From Hahellaceae bacterium (GTDB taxonomy: Bacteria > Pseudomonadota > Gammaproteobacteria > Pseudomonadales > Oleiphilaceae), in the NCBI GenBank assembly GCA_024234505.1, contig JACKOD010000005.1:248001-312000 (forward strand): a stretch of 64,000 nt of DNA. Direction: 5' to 3'. Of this stretch, positions 27,939 through 36,922 are shown piece by piece. A model generated the notes under the pieces. It was not told where the DNA came from. It ran no database searches and worked only from the letters and a program-made list of their open reading frames with translations. The first letter of the stretch is position 1, and every line of letters begins with the position of its first letter. Both the position numbers and the translations under genes were made by a program.

Positions 27939-27967
27939 ATGTCTGTGTCACGGTATCTGAACTCGCC

Positions 27968-28906
27968 CTAAGGAAGCCACAGGCTGGTATCAACCGGAGG
28001 CAATCCCTCCGGATTCGGATAGCTTATCGGTATAAGCACGCGGCGGTGCAGATTTGCTTTTTCTACAAGATGGCCAAAATGGCGATTGAACAGCGACTTA
28101 AAGGAGCCATCCGCTTTAATGATCCGAAAGCCTTCTTCAAAGCGCTGCTTGAGTTTCGGATTGGCTTTGTTAAACATGAAATAAACCGGCAATGGATAAA
28201 CCAGCGCGACATGCTCTTCAACTATAAGATCAGGGTAACGCTCCTGATAGGCTTCAACTTCTGCCCATGCTTCATGCAGACCACGATGGAAATAGTTGAA
28301 GCGCTTTTGCTGGAGCATCGCCAACAGGTTTTCACTGTTTGCTGCACCAACGACCGGCAGGCCGTTTAATGCAAATACTTTAAAATCCCCCCACTGGCTG
28401 CCAAATCCTCCCACCATATTTTGCAGGTCGGCCAGCGATTGCACGCGGGCAAATAGATCTCTGTCGTCCTGATGAATGATAAACACCCGGTATCCCAACA
28501 TGCCGTTGTGCAAATCTATCGGAACATAATCAAAATCTCGCAGGCGGTCTTCGGTGGGTGGAACAAAAACCAAATCGACATGGCCCGAACCCAATAAGGC
28601 CAGACAGCGCTGCTGGGTCGGGTCACCACCCTGAGCGGGAAAAATTTCTGACCGTCCATAAGTACTCGCCGTTTTCTCCAAAATCAGATTCGCTAATTCC
28701 AGACGATAGGCATATCGAACCTCATCGTGTTGACACACTGCCAGGTGTTTTGATGACTCGGCCGATACAGCCGCAGGTAAACTCAAGCATAGTAAGCTCA
28801 GCACCCAGACTATCCGGCCCGCGACTTTTGCCCACTCCGGCCGGCAATCATGTGTGCAACGAACTCGCGCCATTTTGTGCGTTGCATCGACCATATTCGC
28901 CCCCAA
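27968..28906 (-). CDS. Periplasmic solute-binding-like protein (paralogue of 21599-22447)
   Basis: Up to 312 residues; the exact start is unclear because several Met codons precede the hydrophobic signal region (VWVLSLLCLSLPAAVSAES). The mature part parallels the protein at 21599-22447: AYRLELANLILEKTASTYG, then HVDLVFVPPTEDRLRDFDYV, KADGSFKSLFNRHFGHLVE and a terminal PPVDTSLWLP. The two genes flank the DUF2339/DUF3999 block in opposite orientations. No permease or ATPase is near it, so it may be a sensory or orphan binding protein. The ligand is unknown. Confidence 0.72.
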   Translation of the reverse strand: MGANMVDATHKMARVRCTHDCRPEWAKVAGRIVWVLSLLCLSLPAAVSAESSKHLAVCQHDEVRYAYRLELANLILEKTASTYGRSEIFPAQGGDPTQQRCLALLGSGHVDLVFVPPTEDRLRDFDYVPIDLHNGMLGYRVFIIHQDDRDLFARVQSLADLQNMVGGFGSQWGDFKVFALNGLPVVGAANSENLLAMLQQKRFNYFHRGLHEAWAEVEAYQERYPDLIVEEHVALVYPLPVYFMFNKANPKLKQRFEEGFRIIKADGSFKSLFNRHFGHLVEKANLHRRVLIPISYPNPEGLPPVDTSLWLP

Positions 28907-29083
28907 ACATTGGTTTTAGATCGCTGTAAATCAACTGCCTGATCAGTCGATCACTCAAAGTTAAGTTAACAGTATGGCAGTGCTGCTCATTTTTTAAACT
29001 AAGTGATTATCCATACCTGGTAGGGGGGTACTGATCGAACGTGCCGGGGCAGCGGGCGTCTTCGGGTGTCGTAGCGCGGCTAT

Positions 29084-29110
29084 CGGGGCGAGGACGCCCA
29101 TCGCTACAGG
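29084..29110. repeat. Short interspersed palindromic repeat, copy 2
   Basis: GGGGCGAGGACGCCCATCGC followed by TACAGG is the reverse complement of the 58859-58885 copy and similar to 27914-27938. A partial related stretch (GCGGGCGTCTTCGG, then GTAGCG) lies at 29052-29077. It lies downstream of hrpB (minus strand). Confidence 0.55.
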
Positions 29111-29133
29111 CTGAGGAAGGTTGCACCCCGGAC

Positions 29134-31740
29134 TTATGCCTTTGGTGAAAGGCGCGCTTCCTGCTTTTTGGTGCCTTTTGCCGGCGCCGCATTTAACGGA
29201 TCGTCAGGCCAGGGATGTTTGGGGTAACGACCCTTTAAGTCCTTTTTTACGTCGTGATAACTGTGCGCCCAGAAATGCTTCAAGTCCTGTGTCACCTGCA
29301 CCGGTCGGCGGGCGGGTGAGAGCAAATGTAGCAGTAACGGCAGGCGACCCTTCGCGATACTGGGCGTGTCCGTGAGCCCGAAGAGTTCCTGCAACTTGAC
29401 TGCGAGCACGGGCGGGGAAACGGAATAATCAATCTGAATACAGGAACCGGTCGGGACTTCGAACGTTTCCGGTGCTTGTGTATTCAGCAGGCATTGTTGC
29501 TCCCAACTCAGTCGCGATTGCAGTATTTCGGTGAGGTTGAGCGCTTGCAATTGTCGCAGCGAGTTCACCTCGGCCAGATAGGGGGCGAGCCAATCTTCCA
29601 GAGTGTCCAGCAGTGCAGCGGGCTCACAGTCTGGCAATAAATCCGTGTGACCCGATGATCGGTTTAGTGAATTCAGCGTGTTAATGCGTGCCTGCAGGTG
29701 TTTGGCCGGGTCGCTCCAGGTGAGCATATTCAAACCCTGCTCACGAAGGGCGCTGATCCAGGCAGTACATTTCTGTTCGGGAGAGACCTGAGTGAGTGGC
29801 TCGGTGAACACCAGTAATTTTCCCACCCGCGTTTGCGTCTCTGCCAGAAACTGTTGTTTGCGCTGATCCCAGCCGAACCGGGTCTCCTGAGTAAGCAGCG
29901 GCTTTAAGGTGTTTTCAAAGTCCGTAAAGTTGAGTGGTGCAGCCAGATAAATCCGCTCTTCTTTTTGCCCTTGTTGACTGCCCAGCGATGAAACCACTAA
30001 CCACTCGTGTTGTTTTAACGAATCCCCCTCGGCGAGTGCCGCCGCCCGGCCATTGCTCAGCAAATACTGGGTTGATCCGGCAACGCGTTGTCGGGCAATG
30101 CGATCGGGATAGGCCCATGCCAGCAGTCGGCCCGGTTGATACTGAGGATCACGGGGGGAAGGTGCAACGCTCGCGGGTGAGGAGGTGTTTTCCAGCAGGC
30201 GGTTGAGCAATTTCAAATAGTGTTGTTGCTGTTGTTTTGCTCGCTGCAATACGCCTTCACTTTGTACGGGTGCACGCAGTTCGCCATGGAGTACCGCCAG
30301 TCGATCATGCAGATCCGCCGCGCTTTGCGGAAGCAAATCCCGCTCACCCAACAGCGCTGCCACGGCGCAGGCTAATGCGCCGAGCCCGTGGGCCTGGCCA
30401 AGTAACAACATATGGCCAAGGCGTGGATGCACGGGCAGGGAAGCCATCCGCTCGCCGTGGGCTGTCAGGCGTTGCTGCCCATCCAGTGCGCCCAGTTGTT
30501 GCAATAAGTCACATGCCTGATCCCATGCAGCACGGGGAGGTGGGGTAAGCCATGCTAATTCGTCCGGGGTCACACCCCATTGCTTGAGTTGTAATGCCAA
30601 GGGGGCCAGATCGGCCTGAACCATTTCGGGAGGCGTGTAGCGCGGTAGCTGGGTTTGCTCGTGTGCCGCCCAGCACCGGTAACAGGTTCCGGTGGTTATT
30701 CGTCCGGCCCGGCCTTGCCGTTGTTCACTGGAGGCCTGAGACGTTTTGGTGGTATGCAGTCGGGTGAGCGCCGTGTTGGGATCAAACACGGGTAATCGGC
30801 TCAGCCCGCTATCGATAACGACACGCACGTCTTCGATGGTCAAGCTGGTTTCAGCGATGGCGGTAGCGAGCACCACCTTACGTTGTCCTTTGGGGGCGGG
30901 CGCAATGGCCTGTTGCTGCCGGTTTAAATCCAGATCGCCATAAAGAGGTGTCATCATCACCGTGCCGGTGTGCGAGGCATGCGTAGCGAGTTCCTGCTGG
31001 AGCGTCGTCGCCACGCGCCGGATTTCCGACTGTCCGGGTAAAAATACCAGTAGATTGCCGGGTTCCTCGTCCAGCGCCTGTAGAATCAGACGGGGAATAT
31101 GCTGATCCAGCAACCGGTAGCGGTCGGCGGGCGGACAATAGCGGGTTGTCACCGGAAACATTCGGCCTTCACTGCGAATGACGGGCGCTTGATTTAATAG
31201 ATTGGCAACGGCATCGCCATCGAGCGTGGCCGACATGGCGAGTACCTTTAAGGGCAAGCTCTCTCGAAACAGATCACGCGCGTAGAGTGTCAGGGCGAGT
31301 GCCAAATCAGCGTCCAGACTTCGTTCGTGAAACTCATCAAATATGACCAACCCGACGCCCTCCAGTGACGGATCGGCTTGCAGCATGCGGGTCAGAACAC
31401 CCTCGGTGACGACTTCAATACGGGTGTCCGGGCCGGTTTTGCTTTCCAGCCGCATGCGATAACCCACGGTGTCACCGACGGGTTCATTCAGCAGTTGAGC
31501 CATCCGCAAGGCGGCAGATTTGGCGGCCAGACGCCTCGGTTCACGCATCAGTATTTTCTGGTCTTGTAACCAGTCCTGATTTAATAACGCCAGCGGAACC
31601 AGCGTCGTTTTACCTGCTCCCGGCGGCGCTTCCAGCACGGCCTCGTTGCGCTGTTGCAGGGCGTCGGTCAGGTCGGAAAGTACCGCCGCGATGGGAAGGT
31701 CAGCGGCAAGCGAAGCAATAGTTTCAGATTCAAGGGCCAT
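29134..31740 (-). CDS. hrpB: ATP-dependent RNA helicase HrpB
   Basis: An 868-residue DEAH-box helicase. Motif I is APPGAGKTTLVPL; the DEAH motif appears as FDEFHERS and motif III as MSATLDG. Motifs V and VI include ATAIAETSLTIEDVRVVID and QRQGRAGRITTGTCYR. The helicase-associated and HrpB C-terminal regions follow, ending in a basic tail (FWAHSYHDVKKDLKGRYPKH). Length matches the family (about 810-870). The ATG at 31740 is preferred because the 28 residues encoded upstream of it are unlike HrpB N-termini. The physiological role of HrpB is not well defined. Confidence 0.95.
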   Translation of the reverse strand: MALESETIASLAADLPIAAVLSDLTDALQQRNEAVLEAPPGAGKTTLVPLALLNQDWLQDQKILMREPRRLAAKSAALRMAQLLNEPVGDTVGYRMRLESKTGPDTRIEVVTEGVLTRMLQADPSLEGVGLVIFDEFHERSLDADLALALTLYARDLFRESLPLKVLAMSATLDGDAVANLLNQAPVIRSEGRMFPVTTRYCPPADRYRLLDQHIPRLILQALDEEPGNLLVFLPGQSEIRRVATTLQQELATHASHTGTVMMTPLYGDLDLNRQQQAIAPAPKGQRKVVLATAIAETSLTIEDVRVVIDSGLSRLPVFDPNTALTRLHTTKTSQASSEQRQGRAGRITTGTCYRCWAAHEQTQLPRYTPPEMVQADLAPLALQLKQWGVTPDELAWLTPPPRAAWDQACDLLQQLGALDGQQRLTAHGERMASLPVHPRLGHMLLLGQAHGLGALACAVAALLGERDLLPQSAADLHDRLAVLHGELRAPVQSEGVLQRAKQQQQHYLKLLNRLLENTSSPASVAPSPRDPQYQPGRLLAWAYPDRIARQRVAGSTQYLLSNGRAAALAEGDSLKQHEWLVVSSLGSQQGQKEERIYLAAPLNFTDFENTLKPLLTQETRFGWDQRKQQFLAETQTRVGKLLVFTEPLTQVSPEQKCTAWISALREQGLNMLTWSDPAKHLQARINTLNSLNRSSGHTDLLPDCEPAALLDTLEDWLAPYLAEVNSLRQLQALNLTEILQSRLSWEQQCLLNTQAPETFEVPTGSCIQIDYSVSPPVLAVKLQELFGLTDTPSIAKGRLPLLLHLLSPARRPVQVTQDLKHFWAHSYHDVKKDLKGRYPKHPWPDDPLNAAPAKGTKKQEARLSPKA

Positions 31741-31839
31741 GATTAAGAACGGTTCTTGGGCGTTGAGATCTCCCGGAAGGTGTTTGCCGGGAGCTGATAG
31801 GGCAGGAGTATTGAATCGCAACACACATCAGAGGGTGGT

Positions 31840-32019
31840 TTATGCTGCGATTGAATACCCCTGACCTCCCAGCTTTTCGATCCCTTGTTTGTGTTTGCGG
31901 TAACCTTTTTTGAGGGATTTTTTACGATCAATAAATACAACGGATTTATTAAACTCATGGGCATGCTTTGCCACAAAGTTTGGCTCGGGTGCGGGTTTCC
32001 TTTTCATTTTCATTTTCAT
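31840..32019 (-). CDS. Small basic protein (59 aa) upstream of hrpB
   Basis: An intact 59-codon reading frame on the minus strand, 99 bp upstream of hrpB and in the same direction. It starts MKMKMKRKPAPEPNFVAKHA and continues through a basic RKKSLKKGYRKHKQG segment. The pattern of KHAHEFNK, then DRKK, then KGYRKHK resembles a small conserved proteobacterial family of unknown function that I recall only loosely. AGAGAA precedes the ATG. The base composition and the family-like pattern argue for a real gene despite the size. Confidence 0.6.
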   Translation of the reverse strand: MKMKMKRKPAPEPNFVAKHAHEFNKSVVFIDRKKSLKKGYRKHKQGIEKLGGQGYSIAA

Positions 32020-32279
32020 GACATTGTTCTCTTGCGTTCGATTCAGGATACGTTTAATTCAGAAGAGTTGTGCAGTTTGCTGGCCTCCGACACCTGCTTA
32101 AAGCGATTCAGAACTTCGACGCGCAGCAGCAAGGGGGGGGCAACGCGCGAAATATTAGCAGAGCAAGACAGACTTTGCGCTGCTTTTTTGTTCACATCTG
32201 GCGGGATAGTGATTACAGTAGCGACCCTTTTTCTATCGATTGGGACGATTCCCGGCGATCCACAGCAAGGATTACGACT

Positions 32280-33167
32280 ATGACGCCAGAACAAGCCGCA
32301 CGATTGTGTTGTCCTCTTTGCAAGGCGGCGCTCGTGCTGAATCAAGCTAATCCGGCGCAAGCGCGTCAACAACAATTGGTGTGCGTACACCGGCATAGTT
32401 TCGATGTGGCTCGTCAGGGGTATGTCAATCTCCACCCGGTGCAATACAAGCAATCCAAAGCGCCGGGAGACAGCAAGGAGATGATTGACGCCCGACAGGC
32501 CTTTTTGCAGGCGGGCCACTATACGCCGATTGCCGCTCGCCTGACCGAACTTGTTCAATCCTATCTGGCACCTCGAAAGACACCGGACGTACCTTGTGTA
32601 TTCGATGCCGGATGTGGCGAGGGCTATTATCTCGACTATTTGGTCTCGCATCTGCCTGATCATGCCGTCAGTGCGACGGGTCTGGATATTTCCAAGCCGG
32701 CCATACTGGCAGCGGCCCGCCGAACCCGGGAGATAAACTGGGTGGTGGGAACCAATGCCAGACCGCCTCTGTGGCCAGGGCAGGTTGATGTCTTAATGTG
32801 CCTGTTTGGCTTTCCTGTCTGGGAAGCATTCCGCAGCCTGCTGAGTGACAACGGGGTGGTGATTCTGGTGGATGCGGGCCCCGCTCATCTGCTGGAGTTA
32901 CGTGAAGTGATTTACCCGGAGGTGCGACAACGGGAAGTTCCCTCGCTGGAGAAAGCCCAAGCTCAAGGCTTGAAACTGATCCATAGCGAAACGCTGCGTT
33001 TTCGGACGGAGGCACTGGATCAACCGACGTTACAGAATCTGTTGTTGATGACGCCTCATTTGTTTCGTGCCACCCAAGAGGGCAAAGCAGCCGCGGCTCG
33101 CCTGAGTGATTTCAGTGTTTCCGTTGAGGCCGTATTCCGGGTTTTAGCTCCCCATTCGCCTGTTTGA
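32280..33167 (+). CDS. rlmA: 23S rRNA (guanine-N1)-methyltransferase RlmA
   Basis: A 295-residue enzyme predicted to methylate G745-type positions in 23S rRNA using SAM. The N-terminus has the family zinc site (CCPLC, then VCVHRH), followed by the conserved DVARQGYVNLHPVQYKQ and GDSKEMIDARQAFLQAGHY. The SAM site is VFDAGCGEGYYLDYL. The start at 32280 has AAGGA upstream and begins exactly at the expected N-terminus; the same frame is open further upstream, but those 70 residues are not RlmA-like. Confidence 0.93.
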   Translation: MTPEQAARLCCPLCKAALVLNQANPAQARQQQLVCVHRHSFDVARQGYVNLHPVQYKQSKAPGDSKEMIDARQAFLQAGHYTPIAARLTELVQSYLAPRKTPDVPCVFDAGCGEGYYLDYLVSHLPDHAVSATGLDISKPAILAAARRTREINWVVGTNARPPLWPGQVDVLMCLFGFPVWEAFRSLLSDNGVVILVDAGPAHLLELREVIYPEVRQREVPSLEKAQAQGLKLIHSETLRFRTEALDQPTLQNLLLMTPHLFRATQEGKAAAARLSDFSVSVEAVFRVLAPHSPV

Positions 33168-33247
33168 TATTTTCTTGATATTTATTTGATAAATCCTTGT
33201 TGATCTCCTCGCTACGATAGCCGTATTCGTTGTAGTGAGGTGTCGCT

Positions 33248-33646
33248 TTGAGTTCAGATTCTCCTTTTTATTCCCGTCTCTCGCGGTTTTTGCTCAGTGG
33301 TGGTCTGGCAACCAGCCTGCACTGGTTGCTCATGTGGCTGCTGATTCAATCAGGCACCGATGCCACTGTGGCGACGGGGGCGGGGGCCGCATTGGGTGCC
33401 TGCGTTAATTACCTCTTGCAGTACTACTACAGTTTTCGTTGTCGTGAACCCCACCGTGTCGTGTTTTTCGCCTACGTGCAAACCTGCGTGGCGGGGTGGC
33501 TGGCCAATCTGGCCTTATTTTATCTCCTGTTTCATTTCCTTTTACCTCAAGCCGCAATCGCACAGTTTTGCACTACGGGGCTGGTGACTTTTCTTAATTT
33601 CTTTCTCTATCAAAAGGTGGTTTTCCATGCGCGCAGTCGTTCATAA
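33248..33646 (+). CDS. GtrA-family membrane protein
   Basis: A 132-residue protein with four membrane helices and the GtrA opening FLLSGGLATSLHWLLMWLL. It ends LVTFLNFFLYQKVVF. GtrA-type proteins are implicated in flipping polyprenyl-linked sugars or supporting glycan modification. It starts with TTG (GAGG upstream) and overlaps the glycosyltransferase gene by 20 bp. That matches the classic gtrA-gtrB arrangement. Confidence 0.88.
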   Translation: MSSDSPFYSRLSRFLLSGGLATSLHWLLMWLLIQSGTDATVATGAGAALGACVNYLLQYYYSFRCREPHRVVFFAYVQTCVAGWLANLALFYLLFHFLLPQAAIAQFCTTGLVTFLNFFLYQKVVFHARSRS

Positions 33647-34676
33647 ATGGCAGAAAGACGCGGTTCCGGGGGGCGTGCCGACATTGTCGGTGGTGATACC
33701 TGTTTACAACGAGCGTGAAGTGTTGCCCCTGTTGTACCAGCGCTTGAGAGAAGTGCTTGATCCCTTAAAAATAGTCTACGAATTGGTGCTGGTGGACGAT
33801 GGTAGCCGCGATGGCAGTGGTGACTATATGGTGCAGCTGGCAATGCACTCGTCTTGTGTCAAGGCCGTCAGACTCTCGCGCAACTTTGGTAAAGAGGCGG
33901 CATTGTCTGCAGGTTTGGTTCAGGCCAGTGGTGAGGCGGTTATCGTTCTTGATGCCGACCTGCAAGACCCGCCCGAACTGATACCCAAGATGCTGGATGT
34001 CTGGCAGGCGGGGGCAGACGTGGTCTGCATGAAGCGCAGAATCAGAGAAGGGGAAACCTGGGCCAAGAAATACAGTGCCCACGCGTTCTACCGCTTATTG
34101 AATCGCATCTCCCGTGTGCGTATCCCGGAAGATACGGGAGATTTTCGACTGATGAGTCGTCGGGCGCTGGACGCATTGAATCAATTACCCGAGCGCAATC
34201 GTTATATGAAAGGGCTGTTTGCCTGGGTGGGCTATCCCACCGAAGTCGTGGAGTACGATCGGGCCCCACGCGCGGCCGGTACCACCAAATGGGATTATTT
34301 TGGCCTGATGGGGCTGGCGTTTGAAGGTATTACGTCCTTTTCGGTTGCCCCTTTGCGCTGGATGACCGGTGTGGGTCTCGCAACGGCTTTACTGGGTCTG
34401 TTTTTCGGGCTTTGGGTGGTGGCCAAAACCCTGTTTCTGGGGATTGATGTGCATGGTTACCCTTCGCTGATGGCAATGATGACCTTTTTGGGCGGTGTCC
34501 AGCTCTTGTCTATCGGGGTAGTGGGGGAATATGTCGGTAAAACCTATTTTGAATCCAAACAGCGCCCGCTTTATCTCATTCGCGATGTGGTGAAAGGCCA
34601 GCAGGCGTTACAGACCGCTGCCAAGCCTCAAGCCAGAGCATTTCAGGAGGTAGATACCCATGTTGCGACGCGTTAA
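33627..34676 (+). CDS. Glycosyltransferase family 2, GtrB/DPM1-like
   Basis: A 349-residue membrane-associated enzyme likely to transfer a sugar from a nucleotide donor to polyprenyl phosphate. The GT-A domain shows LSVVIPVYNEREVL, LVLVDDGSRDGS and the metal/donor motif VLDADLQDPPE. Then RLSRNFGKEAAL and TGDFRLMSRRALDAL follow, both typical of GtrB/DPM1 proteins. Two C-terminal helices (about 245-305) anchor it. It overlaps both neighbours, by 20 bp with gtrA and 17 bp with the GT39 gene, so the three are coupled. Confidence 0.92.
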   Translation: MRAVVHKWQKDAVPGGVPTLSVVIPVYNEREVLPLLYQRLREVLDPLKIVYELVLVDDGSRDGSGDYMVQLAMHSSCVKAVRLSRNFGKEAALSAGLVQASGEAVIVLDADLQDPPELIPKMLDVWQAGADVVCMKRRIREGETWAKKYSAHAFYRLLNRISRVRIPEDTGDFRLMSRRALDALNQLPERNRYMKGLFAWVGYPTEVVEYDRAPRAAGTTKWDYFGLMGLAFEGITSFSVAPLRWMTGVGLATALLGLFFGLWVVAKTLFLGIDVHGYPSLMAMMTFLGGVQLLSIGVVGEYVGKTYFESKQRPLYLIRDVVKGQQALQTAAKPQARAFQEVDTHVATR

Positions 34677-36234
34677 TTTTATCTGGGTTATCGGAGCCCT
34701 GCTGGTCATACGTTTTGTCAGCATGGCGTGGGTACCGCTGGCGGATACCACCGAACCGCGCTATGCCGAAATAGCGCGTCTGATGCTCGTTACCAACGAC
34801 TGGATTACCCCCTGGTTTGAGCCGGGAGTGCCTTTCTGGGGCAAACCTCCGCTGTCTTTCTGGGCGCAGGCGCTTTCTTTTAAACTTTTCGGCGTGAGTG
34901 AATTTTCAGCCAGATTACCCTCGTGGCTGGCCACCCTGGGAACCGCATGGCTCCTGTGGCAAATGGCGATGGCCGTCAGTCTGCGTCGGGTGGCCAAAAA
35001 TGCGGTGATTATCTATTGCACCACCAGCCTGGTTTATGTCGCCTCGGGCGCGGTAATGACCGATGCCTTTTTAACCCTGGGCACGACCTGGTCGATGGTA
35101 GCTTTCTTTCTGGCCTCGTCGCAGCGCGTCTGGTACTGGCGCTACGGATTCTTTTTGGGGCTGGCCATTGGATTACTGGCCAAAGGGCCGCTTGCGTTGG
35201 TGCTTACTTTTGCACCTCTGGTACTGTGGCAATGCCTGCATCGTTTTGTGTTAAATCGTGGCTCGAATGTATCGGTCATGAGTTCATATCTTAAGGAGCT
35301 GCCATGGTTCAGCGGGATACTGCTGATGTTGCTGGTGAGTTTGCCCTGGTATATTGCCGCAGAACTCAAAACGCCCGGATTTCTGAATTATTTCATTGTG
35401 GGTGAACATTTCATGCGGTTTATTGATGCCGGATGGGCAGGGGATCTTTACGGTAGTGCACATAAACAGCCCAAAGGCATGATCTGGATGCAATGGCTCT
35501 GGGCAACCTTTCCCTGGGGCATCATTGCGTTGGGCATGCTCATTCCCCGCTTGTTCAGCGCGCAAGGGCGCAACAACGTAAAGCACGCGTTTTCGAACCC
35601 GCTGGTCAGCTATCTGGTTTTCTGGACGCTGTTTACGCCACTGTTTTTTACCCCCGCAGGCAACATTCTCTGGACGTATTTACTGCCTTCGCTGGCCGCC
35701 TTTGCCTTACTGCTGGCGCTGGCCCTGGAATATATCGACATGCCGATGGTTCTGGTCAACAAGAGCGTACGCTTTTCACCCTGGCTGTTACCGGTGGCCA
35801 CGCTGGTATTTACCTGCTGGGTATTGATCAAGCCGGACTCGGTTAAAACAGAGGCAGGATTGGTAGCCTTTGTCGCCGAAGATGAGCCTGCACCGCTGAG
35901 TGCGAACGAAACACAGGTAACATCAGAGACTACCTTATACTATCTTGAAGAGAAGCTGCCTTTTTCTGCGCGCTTCTATTCCCGGGGCAATGCGACCCGG
36001 GTGACGTTGGATGGCCTTGAGGCGCTCAGGGAGTCGCGGGGAACAATTAATCTGGTGATACCTAAATATCAGTTTGAACAGGTGTCGGAATACTTACACG
36101 AACCACTGCAAAAGCGCTTCGAAAATCGTCGCTATATTCTTGTCGAGTTGCCTGCCCCGGTAACGGAACATCAGGCACCTTCCACGAGTGGTTATACAGT
36201 TAAGGATGATATACATGGCAATGGCGACGTCTGA
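34660..36234 (+). CDS. Glycosyltransferase family 39, ArnT-like
   Basis: A 524-residue integral membrane protein with about ten to twelve helices and a soluble C-terminal domain. The N-terminal periplasmic loop carries PLADTTEPRYAEIARLM, the ArnT/PMT motif with the catalytic acidic residue, followed by WITPWFEPGVPFWGKPPL. It would transfer a sugar from the polyprenyl carrier made by the preceding enzyme onto an envelope acceptor such as lipid A or protein. AGGAGG precedes the start. The 3' end overlaps the response regulator gene by 20 bp. Confidence 0.88.
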   Translation: MLRRVNFIWVIGALLVIRFVSMAWVPLADTTEPRYAEIARLMLVTNDWITPWFEPGVPFWGKPPLSFWAQALSFKLFGVSEFSARLPSWLATLGTAWLLWQMAMAVSLRRVAKNAVIIYCTTSLVYVASGAVMTDAFLTLGTTWSMVAFFLASSQRVWYWRYGFFLGLAIGLLAKGPLALVLTFAPLVLWQCLHRFVLNRGSNVSVMSSYLKELPWFSGILLMLLVSLPWYIAAELKTPGFLNYFIVGEHFMRFIDAGWAGDLYGSAHKQPKGMIWMQWLWATFPWGIIALGMLIPRLFSAQGRNNVKHAFSNPLVSYLVFWTLFTPLFFTPAGNILWTYLLPSLAAFALLLALALEYIDMPMVLVNKSVRFSPWLLPVATLVFTCWVLIKPDSVKTEAGLVAFVAEDEPAPLSANETQVTSETTLYYLEEKLPFSARFYSRGNATRVTLDGLEALRESRGTINLVIPKYQFEQVSEYLHEPLQKRFENRRYILVELPAPVTEHQAPSTSGYTVKDDIHGNGDV

Positions 36235-36922
36235 GCGCTTACGATTACTGATCGTAGAAGACCACGTGGCTCTGGCCCAGAACCTGTTTGATTTTTTTGG
36301 ATCAGAGCAATACGTGCTGGATTTCGCTTCCGACGGACTCACCGCGCTGCACCTGGTGGCAACGAACCACTATGACGTGATTATTCTGGATGTGATGCTG
36401 CCCGGCCTGAGCGGGTTTGAAATTTGTCGGCGCTTGCGAGAAGACCTCAAGTGTACGACGCCGGTGATTTTGATGACGGCGAAGGATCAGATGCAGGATA
36501 AAGAAGACGGGTTTCGCGTGGGTGCCGATGACTATCTGGTTAAACCGTTTCATCTGCGCGAGCTACAGCTTAGGGTCGACGCCCTCAATCGACGCGTTAA
36601 AGGCGGTAAAATCCAGAAACTTGAGGCAGGAAACGTCAGCTTTGATCCCGGTACGTTAACGGTTTATATGGAGGGCGCGCCGCCATTGGAGCTTAGTGGC
36701 ACGGCGGCGCGACTCTTCGAAGCCATGATCCGGGCATATCCCAACTTTGTGACTTATGAAGAGTTACAGAGCCGCACCTGGGGAGACAAAGAAGCCGATC
36801 TTAACGTGTTGCGAACCCATGTCTACACGCTGCGAAAGCAACTACAGGAGCGATTCTCAAAAGTGCTGATTAAAACATTGCACGGTCGGGGCTATCGCAT
36901 TACCTCACCGGGAGAGCAGTGA
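36215..36922 (+). CDS. OmpR-family response regulator
   Basis: A 235-residue DNA-binding regulator. The receiver has LLIVEDHVALAQNL, the phospho-Asp in VIILDVMLPGLSGFE, LMTAKDQ and DDYLVKPFHLREL. The C-terminal winged helix includes ELSGTAARLFEAMIRAYPN and NVLRTHVYTLRKQLQ, and ends in LHGRGYRI. ATG 36215 has AAGGA eight bases upstream and lies within the end of the GT39 gene. Co-transcription with gtrA-GT2-GT39 suggests it may control envelope glycan modification. The kinase gene follows with overlapping stop/start codons. Confidence 0.93.
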   Translation: MAMATSERLRLLIVEDHVALAQNLFDFFGSEQYVLDFASDGLTALHLVATNHYDVIILDVMLPGLSGFEICRRLREDLKCTTPVILMTAKDQMQDKEDGFRVGADDYLVKPFHLRELQLRVDALNRRVKGGKIQKLEAGNVSFDPGTLTVYMEGAPPLELSGTAARLFEAMIRAYPNFVTYEELQSRTWGDKEADLNVLRTHVYTLRKQLQERFSKVLIKTLHGRGYRITSPGEQ

